NCBI RefSeq assembly: GCF_018446385.1
Contig: NC_055987.1
Coordinates: 7,215,705 to 7,279,704, forward strand
Direction of reading: 5' to 3'
DNA: 64,000 nucleotides
Source of the DNA: Zingiber officinale
Lineage: Eukaryota; Streptophyta; Magnoliopsida; Zingiberales; Zingiberaceae
Shown here: positions 23,404 to 34,400 of the stretch, piece after piece
Numbering within the stretch: the stretch's first letter is position 1
Layout: every line of letters begins with the position of its first letter
Position numbers and translations under genes: made by a program
Notes under the pieces: generated by a model
Databases searched by the model: none
What the model was told of the DNA's origin: nothing
What the model saw: the letters and a program-made list of their open reading frames with translations, nothing else

Positions 23404-24856
23404 ACATGCTGAAGAAAGATGTCCTGGTTCATGACAAGCGAAACATGTGATGGTGTTTGCATATGTTTTCTTAGGTTTATATTTTCTTACATGTTTATCT
23501 TTATTTAGGTAGGGTTTCCGTTCATTACTTTTTCGGACAAAGTATGTTTTCTTTGGTTTTCCCTTATGTCGTGTTTGTATATTAGGTTTATGAGACTGTT
23601 TTCCTTTTCTTTTATTTTGTTTATGTGGATTAACTCCGTATTATTGTGGAGTATAAATTTGATTACAAAAACCGTAATGTTGGTTTTTAAGTTATTTTTG
23701 TATTTGTATGTAGGTACATTTTTCTTTCAGTACTGCTATAATATGTTGTATTTTTATTCCTATGTTATCGTATTATGGAGGTACTTTCATATTTGCCCAT
23801 GCTTTATGGATTTCTTTTCCTAAATCTCCTGGTAGTTTACTAAACAGTCTTTCTCCTAATTCAGGATTACAATAATTTCCTGAGATTGATGTTAGAGCCA
23901 AAAAATCATTACAAAATGGTTTGATCCAGTTCCAACTTAGAAGCTGCAATTGCTCTAAGTCTCTCATTGCTTCTCTTTATCTTAGGTCTAAGCCTGTATT
24001 AGCATCTTTAGCTGTTAACAGGCGATGTATAGTATAACAAAAATTTAGAATATTATTTCCTTTGGCTGCTATTCTAGCAATGTCTTCTGGAAATTTTTGT
24101 TTATATGCTTCCCATGCAGCTCTTGCTACATCTCCTAAGTAATTTTCTCCTATTCGCATCATAGCTTCACCTGATTCAATATCAATTTCATGTTTTGCTT
24201 GATAGTCTCTTTGGACTGAGACAATCCATTGTTCTAGATATGTGTCATACATTTGGGGATCATCACATTCTGCTATATTTAATAGTACAGAGTTTTTTCC
24301 AAAATAAGTAATTTCTGGTGGTCGTCTTTTTTCCTATTGTTCTAAGTAATGGATTATTATTGGTGTATGGAGCAATCCTAGTTCTAGGGGGATGCCCTTG
24401 GCCATAATCCCTTGTCCCCATGGAACTTTCAGGATACTGTGTGGCTAATGGAGGTATATTTAAGGGCATTGGCCCAGATGGTCGAGATGTCCCTAATGAC
24501 TCAGCGGGATTCATAAGATTTATTTGTGGGAGTTTTTTAGCAATTATATTCTGATCATCATCAAAATATATCTCCCAATCCCATTCTAATCTATGTAATT
24601 TTTTTTCATTATGTTCAAATTCTAACAATTCTTCTGCGTTTTTATGGGATGTTAATCCGGTAGGAGTATACATGTATTCGTCTAGGTCATCATAAAAACC
24701 TTGAAACTCTTGACTATTGGTTTCTTCAAGTATACTTTCAATATTCATTAAATTAAAGTTTTCTCCTTCTTCTTCTTCTTCTTTTTCATCTTGAGAAGTA
24801 TAGAGTTGATAGTCATTAAACCTGACTATTGTTCTTCCATGCCTATTTTTGTACAT
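23404..24856 (-). pseudogene. Endogenous pararetrovirus capsid region with CCHC knuckle
   Basis: Frames at 24856-24263, 24252-23977 and 23967-23773 form the capsid part of the same polyprotein. The N-terminal part is acidic (EEEEEGENF) and the later part contains YLGDVARAAWEAYK-like helical sequence typical of caulimovirid capsids. At 23445-23404 a C-X2-C-X4-H-X4-C knuckle follows (CFACHEPGHLSSAC). A frameshift lies near 24335 and stops interrupt the frame near 23975 and between 23770 and 23450. Confidence 0.8.
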
Positions 24857-24913
24857 AATAGATTCTTTCGGTCTTAATGTTCTTTGTTGTGTATGGAGGT
24901 CTAGGTTTAGATT

Positions 24914-25735
24914 CTAATCTAATCTTGCTAGGTTTTCAGAAGAGAAATCCTTTGGTTCCAAAAAGGATATCCCTTTTGATGTTAAGGCCTTTATAATAGA
25001 ATTTATTTGGACTTTGTAACTATTATTAATTTGTGTCATTGTTTTTCCCAAGAAGATTATGTCAATTTGTATGTTGTTTCTTAGAAAGTTTCCATATCCT
25101 TTTGCCTGAATGTTTATTTTGTTATGTTTAATAAAATCTTCTATAGTCATATTAAAATTTGGACAGAAATATGTTATTCCAAGGTTGTTATTCATATCTA
25201 CTTCTATAAGGCCAATAATTGTCTATAAGGTTTAATTATTTGGTAGGCCAATAATTACTTGTTCTGTTTATGAAAAACGAGAATCATAGAGGATTAAAAA
25301 TACTTTAGCCCCTATCCTTTTTCTTGTAAGTCCTCTAAGTCCTATTACCAATAGTCCTAGATGTATATATTTATGTCTTCTTTGTGATAGTGTCATTGCT
25401 GATTCTATAGTCATGAGAGTCAGGTGTTCTTCTCTTCCATCTGGTAAATGTAGTGGTTGTGTCCTATGATGTCTGTAAAGTGCTGTTGAGAAATTTAGTA
25501 ATCCTTGGTTATATAATCGTCTTAGATTTAAAGTTGTTAATTGTCTATATGAGAAAGTAACCATATTACTTTCAACATCTATTAAGTCTTCTAATTGATA
25601 TGTACTTGTTGAGGTACTATTTCTCTCTTGCGTTTTGTTATTATCTAACCAGAAATTAGTATTTGCTTCCATTTGTCCTCTTATTGTTTGTGAGAAACCG
25701 GAAAACGACTCTGTTTTAGATTGTATTTGACTCAT
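24914..25735 (-). pseudogene. Endogenous pararetrovirus movement-protein region
   Basis: Two minus-strand frames in the same phase (25735-25268 and 25195-24914), separated by several stops, resemble the 30K-type movement domain at the N-terminus of badnavirus-like polyproteins. The recognisable part is KYIHLGLLVIGLRGLTRK. Before it, 25893-25740 encodes more of the upstream sequence in a broken state and ends at a TA tract, the viral integration border. Confidence 0.65.
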
Positions 25736-25893
25736 TGTAGGTTAAAAATTTATATTTTTCTGGTTTCTTTCAAGAGATTATGACTCCAGTAGAGAACTTA
25801 CTTAAATCTTTTGTTATAATATTGATACTTTCATATAAATCTGTGGTCTTAGGTGTATTTTTAATTTGAGCTTCTAATTGTAGTAGCTTGTTA

Positions 25894-25912
25894 TTTATAT
25901 ATATATATATAT
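25894..25912. repeat. (TA)n tract at viral border
   Basis: A short TA run separates viral sequence from the hairpin end of micron-like copy B. Confidence 0.9.
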
Positions 25913-25920
25913 ACAGTGTT

Positions 25921-26376
25921 GATATCCTGCGCGTCGCACAGTGCGCGACTATGCGCGCGCAGGATTCAACACTGTATATGAGTTTTTTTTTAATTATTTG
26001 TTTATGAATTAAAAAATAATTGAAAAAATAAAAAATAAAATATTTTTTTAAGAGTTTATTTCTAGGGTTCAGGCTTTGGTTATAGTGTTAAAGTTTTTTT
26101 TTTTTTTAGATTTTACCTCTGGGGTTTAGACTTTCCAATTAAGTTATAGTGTTTGGTTTTAAAAAAAAATAAAATAAAATTAATTTAAGTATTTATTGAG
26201 TATTGTAATATGTTAAGGGGATATATTAAGGTATTAAAAATTTATATAAGAAAATGTTAAATTTTTTAATTGATTTTTTAAATTTAAAATATTAAAAAAA
26301 TCAAAAAAATAAAAAAAAAACTGAGCGATCTCCTGTGCATGTGCACAGTATACGACTGTGCACGCGCGCAGGAGAT

Positions 26377-26377
<1 letters not shown>
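25921..26377 (+). mobile_element. Micron-like non-autonomous element, copy B
   Basis: End blocks 25921-25965 and 26327-26377 are GC-rich palindromes (GATATCCTGCGCG... and ...CGCGCAGGAGATC). The AT-rich interior matches copy A in inverse orientation, including GAGTATTGTAATATGTTAAG and the TAGGGTTCAGG region. The flanks are TA runs. No coding capacity. Confidence 0.65.

Positions 26378-26378
<1 letters not shown>

Positions 26379-26452
<74 letters not shown>
26379..26452. repeat. Long (TA)n microsatellite
   Basis: More than thirty consecutive TA dinucleotides. It is the right border of the nested block that starts at the TA/GA run near 10840. Confidence 0.97.
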
Positions 26453-26454
<2 letters not shown>

Positions 26455-26456
<2 letters not shown>

Positions 26457-26640
26457 GGTGACATGTATAATGATGAATACATAAATAATGATTATAGAAA
26501 ATAAATTTTAAATATAAAAAATAAATTTAAATCAAGAGATTTATAAATAATGAATATTAATATTAAAATTGGTTAATAAAAGAAAAATAAATTTGATGTT
26601 ATCATAAATATGAGTGTATGCTAATAAGAAAAATAGTCAC
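26455..26640. repeat. AT-rich sequence related to 5441-5985
   Basis: The phrases GGTTAATAAAAGA, TTTGATGTTA and TAAATAATGAATATTAATATTAAAA parallel the tandem units at 5441-5985. This suggests the original locus was split by the insertions in between. Confidence 0.6.
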
Positions 26641-26689
26641 TTCTTAAATATTCTCGGCCAGCGTAAAATATCTCCCGGGTCCCTGTAGT

Positions 26690-27001
26690 GTAAGAAAATA
26701 TCTATTTAGGTGGGACAGCAAACACCATCTGAATCTCCTATTATTTAGACGGGACAGCAAACACCATCTTGGATATCATCTTTCGCTTTAGGTGACGTAT
26801 ATTAACGTACTCCGCTAGGACAGCAAACATCCTCCGATGGAAGGCAGCCGACACTGACGCGTCGTTGACGTCACTGACTATGGCACGGCTACGTGTGCCG
26901 GTCACATTTCGAATTTGAGCTGAGAGAATCGCTTACAACCGCCATGACGTCGGATTTGCTTGTTGGGACGCCGTCCACGCGTCCTTCCAGCTGCTATATA
27001 A
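26690..27001 (+). promoter_or_regulatory. Glutaredoxin promoter with TGACG elements and TATA box
   Basis: TGACG cores lie at 26793, 26855, 26866 (as the full palindrome TGACGTCA, 26866-26873) and 26945 (TGACGTC). The TATA box TATATAAG starts at 26995, 90 bases before the start codon. A GGGACAGCAAACACCATCT sequence occurs at 26712 and 26751, with a diverged third copy near 26817. TGACG is the known binding core of TGA bZIP factors, the partners of CC-type glutaredoxins, so control by TGA factors is a reasonable inference. Confidence 0.7.
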
Positions 27002-27084
27002 GCGGCCCCTCTCCCCCTTCCATTTCCGTGCCTCGATTCCCGATTTGACGGTCTTGGATCGGTTGGTAAAAGGAGAAAGAATAC

Positions 27085-27510
27085 ATGAGTAAGCAAGGAT
27101 CGATCACTTCAGATCGATCCACGCTTATGGCCCCTGAATCGCCTTCCTCCTCCTCCGCTTCCTCTTCCTCTTCCAGCGGCGGTGAGGGCGCCGGAGTGAT
27201 GCAGCGGATGGTGGCGGAGAATCCGGTGGTGGTGGTGGGGCGGAGGGGATGCTGCATGTGCTACGTGGCGAGGCGGCTGCTGCTAGGGCTGGGGGTCAAC
27301 CCCGCGGTGTGCGAGTTCGACGAGACGGCGGCGGAGGCGGACCGGGTGGTGGACGTCGAAGTCCCAGGCGGGGATCTCCGGCGACCGATGACGCTCCCAG
27401 CGGTGTTCGTGGGCGGAAGACTTCTGGGTGGGCTCGATCGCCTCGTCGCTGTCCACATCACCGGCGAGCTCGTGCCCATCTTGAAGGAGGCCGGCGCTCT
27501 TTGGCTGTAA
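27085..27510 (+). CDS. CC-type (ROXY/GRXC9-like) glutaredoxin
   Basis: A small thiol-disulfide protein of the land-plant CC-type class, which acts with TGA transcription factors and TOPLESS-type corepressors in development and in salicylate/jasmonate signalling. The 141-residue frame has a serine-rich N-terminus (21-33), the active site CCMC at 56-59 inside GRRGCCMCYVARRLLLGLGV, the glutathione-binding LPAVFVGG at 104-111, and the C-terminal ALWL that ends many CC-type members and mediates TGA and corepressor contact. It has one exon and is GC-rich, as usual for this class in monocots. The start at 27085 follows the TATA box by 90 bases; the ATG at 27127 (MAPESP) is a possible alternative. 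It converges on the CER16-like gene. It is intact and probably functional. Confidence 0.93.
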   Translation: MSKQGSITSDRSTLMAPESPSSSSASSSSSSGGEGAGVMQRMVAENPVVVVGRRGCCMCYVARRLLLGLGVNPAVCEFDETAAEADRVVDVEVPGGDLRRPMTLPAVFVGGRLLGGLDRLVAVHITGELVPILKEAGALWL

Positions 27511-28444
27511 TGACCATTTCGCCCCTCTTGGATATTTATATAAAAAATAAAATTCCGAATTACAATTCAATTGTAGCACAAGATGATTTGGAAACTAACA
27601 GAATTCAAATATTGACGAATATTTAAAACTGAACACATAAATAATCAAAATAAAAAAATATGCATCCGAAATTTCGATGGATTTCCGTTGACTTCTACCA
27701 TAGTAGTGTCTGGCCAAGCATCGACTCCAGAGTCAACTCGACGGGTCGTCGTTAGTCAGCAGTATAAAGGTAAAGCATCCAGCGAGAGGACGAGCAGAAA
27801 ACACGAGCATGCAAAGGCAGAAGACCGACATCCATCAGCAGCTTCTTCAATCAGCTCGCCGTAGTCAAAAATTTTGTCTGAAAAAGATCGAAATTTGCAC
27901 GAAAGTCAAACAAAATGCCAATATACTTAGACTTCATGATGCACGATACGTACTGCATGATATCATCGGTTGCAATCCGCATAAGTTTCCTGCAACTCAT
28001 CACTGAATTTAATGACAGGAAACTTCAACAAAGGAAAATGCTTGATAAAGAATATGGTACATGCATATGCACCAACCAAAAGATAAGAGCTTTTGGATTG
28101 TATTCATTTGGTACTCAATTTTGTTTGCACTTCAACCTTAACACGGATCCTTCAAACGCATCAGGCGCAGCTTTCAGGTACAGAAGTTTTCTGGGTGAGA
28201 TCATTCATGGCAATGGCAGGGTTGTGAGATTAAGTGGAAAAAACTTTTACCCTTCGCCAAACTTTGACTACCTTGAATAATATAAATCAATACCCTAATT
28301 TTGCAACTATCCTAACACTGAATGTACCAATTCCATCTTACAGGTGGGTGGAAAAATTTTTCTTCAAAGTGTAAGAAGAAGAAGAGCAGCATATCAAGAT
28401 GCGAAGTATTTCTTTTGGAATTTGCTTCTGATTCTGATTCTGAT
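27511..28444. other. Intergenic region between convergent genes
   Basis: This stretch should hold the 3' UTRs of both genes. A TATAAAGG near 27764 precedes a 65-codon frame at 27809, but I recognise no domain in it and do not call a gene. The rest shows nothing I can support. Confidence 0.6.
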
Positions 28445-31400
28445 TCATAGGGTGTCAATCCATGAATCGAAATCATCTAGGGGCTTGGAACCTGAAGATG
28501 GTCCATGAGGGAGGCAAGGCTTTTGGTCCTTCACAAAAATAGAAGTCTCCCCAAGCAAATCATCAATATTGTCATCGAGTGTAAGTTTTGCACCTGTTCT
28601 CAAGGAATTAGCCCCTCCGTCTAATTTAGCACCAAGAACATGAGAAGGACGATTACTAATGAGGACTGATCCCTGCTTGGTTGTGCTTGCTTGAGTTTTC
28701 TGTTCCTGGACGAAGGATGATGTTGTGGCAAGCAAACTATCCATGGTATCGTCAATTGGACTTGTGGTTGCATTTCTTGAAGAACCAGGTTCATCTACAG
28801 AAACATTAGAAAGCTTGGTTTTGCTCAGTGAGTCAAGAAGCATGTCAAGGTCTGCTTCTGCTGCTGCCACCTCAAACTTGGAGGTAGTGATCTCTGCTGG
28901 GTTTGAAGCAGCAAACATGCTAGAGTCTGAATTGTGTGTCCGAGTTTCTTTTGACGTCCATGCTTTACTAGAATGAAGCTCTGTAGCGTTTCCTGCTGAT
29001 ATTTGAGGTTGATAATTATCGAATAAAGCTGTTTTATCCACATCGGCAGAGGCTGACTGAGCAAAGTCCTTTTTAAATTCTCTTGCTACCAGATTCTCCA
29101 ATTGCTCGGACATCTTTTTCTCTATCAATTCGCCAACACACTGTGAGCAGTAAAAGATCCAATATTCAATTAAGGTTTGAAGTGTAATCAGACCAAGGAA
29201 TAACATATAAAAACCAACAACAACAACAACCAAATCTTTTCCCACTAGATGAGATCGGCTGTATGAATCCTTTTACGCCATTGAACTCTATCTCCTATTA
29301 TATCATCATCTATATTTAAATAAATTTTATCTTATTTTATTGTTGTTAACCAAGTCTTTTTTGGTCTTCCTCTTCCTCGTTTGATATGCATGTTTATCAT
29401 AGTTTCACATCGCCAAACTAAAGCATTTATTAATCGTCTAAGTACATGTCCGTACCATCTTAAACGTGTCTCTCAGAGTTTTTTCTCAATAGATGCAACT
29501 CCGACTTTCTCTCTAATGCTCTCATTTCTTATTTTGTCCATTTTCATATGTCCACACATCCACCTTAACATCCTCTCATCTTCTGTTCATGTACTCGAGT
29601 CATAGCCCAACATTCAGCTCCATATAACATAACAGGCCTAATTACGATTTTATAGAACTTACCTTTAAGTTTAAGAGGTACTTTACAGTCACATAAAACA
29701 CTCGACGCTCTCCTCCATTTCACCCATCCTGCTTGTATTCTATATAAGACATCTCTCTCAATCCCTCCATCGTTTTGCAAAAATGATCTTAAATATTTAA
29801 ATCTCTTGGTTCCGGCAACTCATCATCTCCTCTATCTTAATAATTGTTTCATTACTTCTAATATTGCTAAACTTAAATTCCATATATTCTGTATTTAATT
29901 TACTAAGCTTAAAACTTTTCTCTTCTAGTATTTCTCTCCAAGATTCTAATTTAGCATTTACTCCTTTACGTGTTTCATCTACCAAAATAATATCATCTGC
30001 AAACATGCACCACGGTACTGTGTCTTGAATGTGCGCAGTGAGTTCGTCCATAATTAGTGTAAAAAGATAGAGACTTAGAGCTGATCCTTGATGTAACCTT
30101 ATCTTTATTGGAAATGCTTCAATTACTCCGCCTGAAATCTTTACTCTGGTTGTTACATTCTCATACATATCCTTAATTAGTTCAATATATGTTACGCTAA
30201 CACCTCTCTTTTCTAAAATTCTCCATATAATTTCTCTTGGGACTCTATCATAAACTTTTTCTAAGTCAATGAATACCATGTGTAAATCTTGTTTTTGCTC
30301 CCGATATTTTTTAATTAATTGTCTAAGAAGATGTATAGCTTCTATTGTTGACCTTCCAGGCATGAACCCAAATTGATTTTCTGTCACTGTGGTCTCCTTC
30401 CTTAATCTTTTTTTTATTACTTTTTCCCAAAGTTTCATAATATGACTCATTAGTTTAATACCCCTATAGTTTGCACAATTTGTACGTCTCCCTTGTTCTT
30501 ATATAACGGAACTAGAGTACTTATCCTCCATTGGTCAGACATTTTTTTCGTTTTCAATATCATGTTAAATAATTTTGTAAGTCATTTAATACCTTGTTTC
30601 CCTAAGCACTTCCAAACCTCTATCGGAATATCATCTGGTCCAACGGCTTTTCCATTGTGCATCTCATTTAAAGTTTGTTTTACTTCTGAAGCTTGAATTC
30701 TACGATAAAAATTAAAATTTCTATGCTCATTTGACCTACTTAAATTACCTAAGTTAAGTTGGTCACTTAAACCTTCATTAAAAAGTTGATGAAAATACCT
30801 CTTCCACCGCTCTTTTATTTCTCCATCGTTTACTAATACCTTATTACATTCATCTTTAATATATTTTATTTGGCTTAGATCTCTTATTTTCCTTTCTCTC
30901 ACTTTAGCTATTCTATAAATGTCTCTTTCCCCTTCTTTTGTATCTAATTTTTGATATAATCGTTCAAAAGTTTCATTTTTTGCTTCACTCACTACTTTCT
31001 TAGCTTCTTTCTTAGCTATTGTATATTTTTTTAAGTTTTCCTCGTTCTTACAAATATATAATTCCTTATAAGCTATTCGTTTTTCCTTTACTTTCTCTTG
31101 TACTTTCTCATTCCACCACCAAGATTTTTTACTTAATGGTGCATATCCCTTTGACTCACCAAGTACACTCTTAGCTACTATTTTCAACTTTGATACCATC
31201 TTATCTAATATTGTATTAGAGTCATCGTATATTTCATTTAATGCTTGTATTTCTACCTTCTCCTTAAATATATTTTGCTTCTCATCCTTTAACTTCCACC
31301 ACTTAATTCTAGGAATCGTATATATTTTCTTTCTATTGATATTATGTTTGAGACATATATCCAACACTACTACCCTATGTTGGGTAGTTAAGGATGACTT

Positions 31401-34400
31401 TGCAATCTTTATAAATCTTTCTATCCTTTTTCCTAACCATAAGAAAGTCAATTTGCGATTTATTATTCCCACTTTTGAATGTGACTAAGTGTTCTTCTCT
31501 TTTCTTAAAAAACATATTAGCTAATATAAGGTCATATGCTATCGTAAAATCTAATATAATTTTCCCTTCCTCATTCCTCGTTCCAAACCCATAACTCCCA
31601 TGTACTCTCTCATATTCCTCATTTTTCACTCCGGCATGCTCATTTAGATCACCTCCTATCAAAATCATTTCATTTGGTGGACTATTTTGTAATATTTCAT
31701 CTAAGTCTTCCCAAAATCTTGATTTGGTAGCTTCATCTAATCCTACCTGTGGTGCATATACGTTAATTATGTTCATAGTTTCTTTCGCCACTATGATCTT
31801 AAGGCCTATAATTCTATCCTCTTTTCTAACTACTACTCCTACAACTTCATCCTTTAACAAACTATCTATACCCACTTCATTTCTTGTTTTACTCTTTCTA
31901 GTGTACCATAATTTAAAACCCGCATACAAAAACCAAACAATGGAAAACTGAAATGATTTAACTTTCGGCAAAAATTCAACCTCAGATTCAAGTATGTTCT
32001 TTAGAGCAAACTTTTAAGCAATTACCTTATAAATAAAAAATAAGTATTATATGGTTGTAGAATCCCTTCAAATATGAGAGATTCTATAAAAAAAAAAAAA
32101 AAAAACTCCTTCTAGAAGGATTAGTCCTTGTGATTGTAATAGCGAAATACTTACAGATTAAGTTTTGGTGTGGTGTCTTGATAAATGTTAACATAAACAC
32201 ATAATTTTGCTAGTGTTAAATACTTAAATTACATTCATGATACTTACATGATTTATGCTACCTATAGATCGATACATATAATGCATTTGTAGCATTACAT
32301 CAAGCAAACTTGTATATGGTTCATAGAAGATTCCTATAAAAGGGCCTCTGCGCATGATTTACCTATCTATATTTTGCCTGGGACGGCGATATTGGGTAGG
32401 GTGAGCGATTTCACCTTTTGCTTCAATAGAAGGTTCCTATAGATATAGACGGATTTTAAAAACTGGGCCTTCTTTTTACAGAGAGTTGTCCTCTAAAATT
32501 TACCAATTGGACGGTTATACGGTTTGATTAAGCAACATATATCACTCGTCCACAACCTAAGGCCATCTTTGATATGAAATTTTTTTCCCAACCCTTGAGC
32601 TATTATATATTTTAAAAAAAAAGGATAGTCCGGTACACAAAACTCTTGCCAATGCGGGATCCCGATGAAGGGTCCTGGACTTTGCAAGAGGTTGTTTTCG
32701 AACTCTTGAGCTATTATAAAAAGGAAAAAGTTTTTTTTTAAAAAAAAAAAAGGTGCTTGGGGATCTGAATTCAAGGTATTCAATGAGATTTGTAATCCCA
32801 TTAGGAGTGGGTAATCAAACCAACAAAAGGTAACATGTTCCAAGCAATCCTATGAATACTTCCAGTACCAATATCTTTGCAAGGATTTACAAGTTGGATA
32901 ACAAATGGGGCATGAACTTCAAGACTCATACAATAATAACCCTTTCTTTTTCATGAAATCTTGAAGGCAGCAGAACCAATAAGAATTCAATGCATAGTTT
33001 AAGTGGAATCCACAACAACTAAATTCTAATATCTAATTTACCAAATACAACCAAACTTACCATTTATTATCTATAATCTGGAATACTTGCATCCAATACT
33101 CAAAAAAAAATATGATAACCACCTAGAGTACAATTTCTCAAATGGCAATTTGTATCATTCCTATATCATCAATAACCATCCAGATAGATGATTATTGCAA
33201 TTTCTCAAAGAAAAGAATGACCAAAAGTAAGGAATACAAGCAACATAGACTATAACAAATAAATGAAAGCAAAGTTTACCTGTTCTTCAGGGAATAAATC
33301 AGCTTCAAGGAAAAGGCGATCTGACAGCTTCAATTTAGATAATTGTGCATCGATTGCATGCAAATCAATTGATAAAAAAGGTACCTGACATGTGATTTAA
33401 GTTACTGCAATAGTAATTACAGAATCACACTTGGAATCGTCCAGAAAGATATGGATGCTATAAATAAAAATTATGTCAAGAAGGTTAAGCAGCTTCTTAT
33501 TATGTCAGAATGCTATAAAAAATAACTATTCGAAGTTAAGATAACAAGAATGCACTATTCGAATTATAGTATCCATAATTATAGTTTGATTGATAATACC
33601 TAGTAGAAAAAGAGGTACTACAGAAGCTACAGCAACTGTAGTTTCATTGAACCATTGTGAAACACAATATGTACAAAAAATGCATTCTCTTCCAAAGGTC
33701 GCATAAATTTGAAATAGCACTTAATACCTCAGAACTAATTGAGGAGTCCTCAGAATCGTCAATGATGAAATAATCATCGTCGTACAAAGATAGTCGGCCC
33801 TCTCCTCTAACAGATAGAATAGAGCTCATCCCCTGCCATAAAACTGTACATAAAATGTGATAAACATTATATGACTTCTACATAGACTATGCTGAGTAGA
33901 AAAGGATGAGAAAATAATAATGTCGAAGAGACACCCAATTTAAGACTTTTCCAAGTTAAATATTAGGAGAGGAGCTGGCACTTTATACTTTTAAACAATG
34001 ATGGTCACCGTAAGAAGCTTTGGCAAATGGTATTTAATAACTTTCACTTCAGAACTGAGAGACATTATAAGACTTCTAAGTAGACATTTAATAACGTTCA
34101 AGAGACACCCAATTCAAGATTTTTCCGAGTATAAAATATTAGAGAGCTGCTGGCATTTAAACTTTATAAACAATGATCCACTATGACAAACTTTTGCAAA
34201 TGGCCTTTAATAACTTTCACTTCAAAACTACTCTGGTTTATTTCGAGATTCCAAATTGTTAACAAGATGATCCATTTTGTCTTGCACCATCATTATCATC
34301 GATAGTAACCTATGGTGTTACGAAGTATTCAAATAGTTGATAGATTTTTCCATGACTGTAGAACTACAATGATTGTTAAGATGAAATCATGTCAATGTCT

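Larger units (their letters stand above)
21144..25893 (-). mobile_element. Endogenous pararetrovirus, main segment
   Basis: Order on the minus strand is movement region, capsid, zinc knuckle, protease, RT, as in badnavirus/tungrovirus-like Caulimoviridae. Together with 11537-11743 it makes one viral fragment of roughly 4.9 kb bounded by TA microsatellites on both sides. Integration of such viruses at TA-rich sites is known from several plants. The copy lacks RNase H and the intergenic region, and carries stops and a frameshift. Confidence 0.85.

Noticed and set aside
27249..27626. Plus- and minus-strand frames overlapping the glutaredoxin gene
   Set aside because: They are shadows in other frames; only the 27085 frame has the CCMC active site and family motifs.
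27809..28006. Small gene downstream of a TATAAAGG box
   Set aside because: There is no homology I recognise and it lies in the likely 3' region of convergent genes.
29141..29245. N-terminal 35 codons of the long frame over CER16 exon 4 (starting [12 protein letters not shown], seemingly a membrane segment)
   Set aside because: It is translated intron and LINE tail (GTT repeats). The exon acceptor CACAG at 29141 and the phase from exon 3 set the true exon start at 29140.
33644..33829. 61-codon frame over CER16 exon 2 as an independent gene
   Set aside because: Splice borders and phases place its first part in CER16; the remainder is intron 2.
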